From Acidobacteriota bacterium (GTDB lineage: Bacteria > Acidobacteriota > Terriglobia > Bryobacterales > Bryobacteraceae), in contig CANNLB010000139.1 in the NCBI GenBank assembly GCA_947505565.1, forward strand, positions 1-6,895: 6,895 nucleotides of DNA. Reading direction: 5' to 3'. Numbering within the stretch: position 1 is the first letter of the stretch; the number at the start of each line of letters is the position of its first letter. The notes under the pieces are model-generated. The model searched no databases. It was not told the origin of the DNA and was given only the letters and a program-made list of their open reading frames with translations. Of the stretch, positions 4,177 to 6,895 are shown in pieces. Made by a program: the position numbers and the translations under genes.

Positions 4177-6895
4177 ATGCCGCATTCCAGTGTTATTCGG
4201 AACGTTTTATTGCTTCTTTTCGCCTGCTTGGCGAGTTGGGCCCAGTCCATCACCGGAACCGTAACGGGTAGCGTCACCGATGCGAGCGGAGGAGGCATTG
4301 GGAATGCCACGGCGACCCTGCGAAGCAACTCCACGGCTGATACGCGTACCGCCAAAACCAACGAGAATGGCGACTTCGTCTTCAACGCGGTGATTCCCGG
4401 CACCTACTCCTTGACGGTTGAACAATCCGGGTTCAAGACCCTGGAGCGGACCGGTCTAGTTTTGACGGCGACGCAACGTCTGGCGGTCGGTTCGCTGCAA
4501 ATGGCAGTGGGAGCCGTCAGCGAGCGCATCACCGTTGAGGCCTCCGGCGCGACCGTGCAGACTACAAGCTCTGGTAACTCGGCCGAGCTCTCCGGCAAGC
4601 AGTTGAACCAGTTGATGACCCGCGGTCGCGATGTGATCTCGCTGTTGCGCGTCCTGCCCGGCGTCGGCACAGGCAATGATGAAAATGCACTTGGAGGCAC
4701 ATTCGGAACGGGCACGCCGAACATCGGCGGGCAGCGCAACGGCATGAACACCATGTCCTCCGACGGTCAGTCCGGCAACGACGCGGACGGCGTGGGCGGC
4801 TTCAATGGTATGACCAGCTTGGATGCCATTGCCGAAGTGAAGGTGCTCCTCAATAACTATCAGGCCGAGTACGGGCGCAACGCCGGGGCCAGCATCAATC
4901 TGGTTACCAAGTCTGGCTCGAAGGACATCCACGGCAGCCTTTACTGGTACGTCCGGAACAACTCGCTAAACGCCAACGATTTCTTCCTCAACCGCAATAG
5001 CCAAGCCCGGCCGCTCTACCGCTACAACACTTTTGGCGGAACCGTCAGCGGCCCGGTCTACATCCCCGGAAAGTTCAACAAGAACAAGGACAAGCTGTTC
5101 TTCTTCTATTCCCGGGAGAACTGGGAAATCCGGGAGCCCGGCTCCACGCGCCGCGTCACCATGCCGACCTCGCTCGAGCGGCTCGGGAACTTCTCCCAAA
5201 CCCTCGACGTCAGCGGGCGCTTGATTCCGATTACGGACCCGACGACCGGAGCGCCGTTTCCGGGCAACGTGATCCCGGCCAATCGACTCAACAAGAACGG
5301 CCAGGCTATTCTCAATGTCTTCCCGTTGCCTAATTTTCTTGATCGAGGCATCTCGGGCGGCAACTACAACTACACCTTTCAAGGTATCCGTCAGCATCCC
5401 AAGAAGCTCAATACTCTCAAGGTCGACTACAACCTTACCCCCAACGATCGCGTCTCGGCGCGGTACACGAGTTGGTGGGCCGATCAGCGGGGCCATGATG
5501 CCTCGGCTGCCATCAACTCAAATTGGGACCACGCCTACGGCCACTATCTGTTCAAGACCGACCAGATCCAGACCAACTACACAAAGGTGATTCGCCCGAA
5601 CATCATCAACGAAGCCCAATTCGGCTATCGCGTCCTCGGTGAGATAGGCGCTCCGAACTCCTCCGACTACTTCGACCGGGCCACCCGGTCGAAAGTCGGT
5701 CTGAGTTCCCTCGGTCAACTGAATCCGGCCGGCAATCCCTTGGACATCATGCCGGCGCTAAGCTTCGGCGGTGTGCCGAGTGCGGCTGGGGTTGGCTATG
5801 ACGGTCGGCTTCCCATTGATGCCCGTGACTGGCGCTTTAACTACAGCGACAATCTGAGTTGGGTCCGCGGTGCCCACTCGTTGAAATTTGGAGGCTATGG
5901 CGAGTACCAGATGAATAGCGAAGGACCCCGCTCGAATTTCGGGGGAAACTTCGCGTTCGGCCGAAACGTAAACAACCCTCTCGATTCCAACTACGCCTAT
6001 TCGAACGCCGCTCTCGGCAACTTCGATAACTACACCGAAAGCACTTCCCGTACGGCCGGCGTCGCGCGCCAAGCGCTCTTCGAGATGTATGCTCAGGACT
6101 CTTGGAAGGTCAACCGCCGCTTGACGATCGACATCGGCGTTCGTATGACTTGGTTCACACCATGGAAGGTCACCGACGGCAAAGGCGCGGCTCTCGGGCT
6201 GGAACTCTATGACCCGAAAAAAGCCCCCGTATTCATCCAGGGCGTCCTCTTCAATGGCGTTCGCGTGGGCCGCAATCCGCTTACTGGCCAACAGCTTCCC
6301 GCCGTGATGATCGGGTCATTTGCGCCCGGCTCTGGCGACCCCGCCAACGGCATGGTCGTCTCCGGGACCAACACCTTACCGGCCGGGTTCGCTAACCGTG
6401 GTTGGCAAGCTGGTCCGCGTTTCGGATTCGCCTATGATGTTTTTGGTAACGGCAAGACCGCCATCCGCGGCGGCATCGGCGTCAGTAAACAGGCGGTGCC
6501 CGGTGCTGGCTCCTATCTCTGGGAGACCCGCACCAACCCGCCCGTTCAATACAACCCCCAAATCTTCTACGGAACTCTCGACACCTTCAAGTCTGCGGCA
6601 GGGAACTTTTTCCCTAGCAGTGTGAGCGCCTACGAGCGCAATCCCAAGGGCGCTACTGTCACCAACTATTCCTTGGCGATTCAACACGATCTTGGATGGA
6701 AGACCGTCCTTGATCTCTCCTACGTCGGGAACCGGTCCCAGCATCTGCAGCAATCTCGCGACCTGAACACGCTTCCTTATGGCACTCGCTTTGCCCCGGG
6801 GAATGCGGATCCAAGCGCGCCCGGTCGGCCGTTGCCGGACAACTTCCTGCGGCCCTACCCCGGCTTTGGCGGCATCAAGTATGTGGAGAACTCCG
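4177..6895 (+). CDS. TonB-dependent receptor with carboxypeptidase-regulatory-like domain (Oar-like), cut by right edge
   Basis: The frame stays open for 906 codons to the edge with no stop. Related acidobacterial receptors are typically around 1000-1200 aa, so the last barrel strands are missing. Residues 1-22 form a signal peptide (hydrophobic LLLLFACLA, cleavage after SWA). About 24-105 is a carboxypeptidase-regulatory-like beta-sandwich (GTVTGSVTDASGGGIGNA, then NENGDFVFNAVIPGTYSL). About 129-245 is a plug domain (PNIGGQRNGMNTMSSDGQ, EVKVLLNNYQAEYGRNAGAS, INLVTKSGS). From about residue 249 (DIHGSLYWYVRNNSLNANDF) an outer-membrane beta-barrel begins, with alternating strands such as HSLKFGGYGEY, LFEMYAQDSWKVNRRLTIDI and GPRFGFAYDVFGNGKTAIRG. 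The protein would import a large or scarce ligand across the outer membrane using TonB energy; the ligand is unknown and could be a glycan or peptide. It has its own promoter and a strong AAGGAG site, separate from the upstream operon but in the same direction. Codons end mostly in C, unlike the regulator and carrier. Confidence 0.93.
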   Translation, partial: MPHSSVIRNVLLLLFACLASWAQSITGTVTGSVTDASGGGIGNATATLRSNSTADTRTAKTNENGDFVFNAVIPGTYSLTVEQSGFKTLERTGLVLTATQRLAVGSLQMAVGAVSERITVEASGATVQTTSSGNSAELSGKQLNQLMTRGRDVISLLRVLPGVGTGNDENALGGTFGTGTPNIGGQRNGMNTMSSDGQSGNDADGVGGFNGMTSLDAIAEVKVLLNNYQAEYGRNAGASINLVTKSGSKDIHGSLYWYVRNNSLNANDFFLNRNSQARPLYRYNTFGGTVSGPVYIPGKFNKNKDKLFFFYSRENWEIREPGSTRRVTMPTSLERLGNFSQTLDVSGRLIPITDPTTGAPFPGNVIPANRLNKNGQAILNVFPLPNFLDRGISGGNYNYTFQGIRQHPKKLNTLKVDYNLTPNDRVSARYTSWWADQRGHDASAAINSNWDHAYGHYLFKTDQIQTNYTKVIRPNIINEAQFGYRVLGEIGAPNSSDYFDRATRSKVGLSSLGQLNPAGNPLDIMPALSFGGVPSAAGVGYDGRLPIDARDWRFNYSDNLSWVRGAHSLKFGGYGEYQMNSEGPRSNFGGNFAFGRNVNNPLDSNYAYSNAALGNFDNYTESTSRTAGVARQALFEMYAQDSWKVNRRLTIDIGVRMTWFTPWKVTDGKGAALGLELYDPKKAPVFIQGVLFNGVRVGRNPLTGQQLPAVMIGSFAPGSGDPANGMVVSGTNTLPAGFANRGWQAGPRFGFAYDVFGNGKTAIRGGIGVSKQAVPGAGSYLWETRTNPPVQYNPQIFYGTLDTFKSAAGNFFPSSVSAYERNPKGATVTNYSLAIQHDLGWKTVLDLSYVGNRSQHLQQSRDLNTLPYGTRFAPGNADPSAPGRPLPDNFLRPYPGFGGIKYVENS

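Overview
The window is GC-rich bacterial DNA, and its gene content points to Acidobacteriota, probably the Bryobacterales/Solibacter side. The pointers are a very large TonB-dependent receptor with an N-terminal carboxypeptidase-regulatory-like domain, a secreted FG-GAP propeller with an ASPIC/UnbV tail, and a catabolic-looking set of regulator, transporter and RuBisCO-like enzyme. The taxonomic call is inference from gene types, not from a marker gene.

Layout. Positions 1-616 (minus strand) hold the N-terminal half of a RuBisCO-like protein (form IV), cut by the left edge. It is divergently transcribed from a NanR-like FadR/GntR-family regulator (692-1441, plus). The 75 bp between them carry a perfect inverted repeat (TGGTATG-5-CATACCA), a second palindrome (TGGTACCA) and back-to-back extended -10 promoters. 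Five bases after the regulator starts a BASS-family (bile acid:sodium symporter fold) carrier (1447-2391). Four bases after that starts a secreted seven-repeat FG-GAP/ASPIC-UnbV protein (2396-4072). A 104-bp intergenic region with a promoter, an imperfect copy of the same motif, a long inverted repeat and a strong Shine-Dalgarno sequence then leads into a TonB-dependent receptor (4177 to the right edge, open). No stretch over 300 bases lacks a gene. I saw no tRNA, rRNA, insertion sequence or CRISPR array.

How it may work together (inference). The receptor would take a ligand across the outer membrane, the BASS carrier would move a small organic or sugar acid across the inner membrane, and the RuBisCO-like protein would act on a derivative of it in the cytoplasm. 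The NanR-like repressor would sense a related metabolite and control both the divergent RuBisCO-like/regulator promoters and possibly the receptor promoter, which shares the 9-mer TGGTATGCT. The substrate is unknown. D-apionate-type sugar-acid catabolism is one candidate, because some RuBisCO-like proteins act there.
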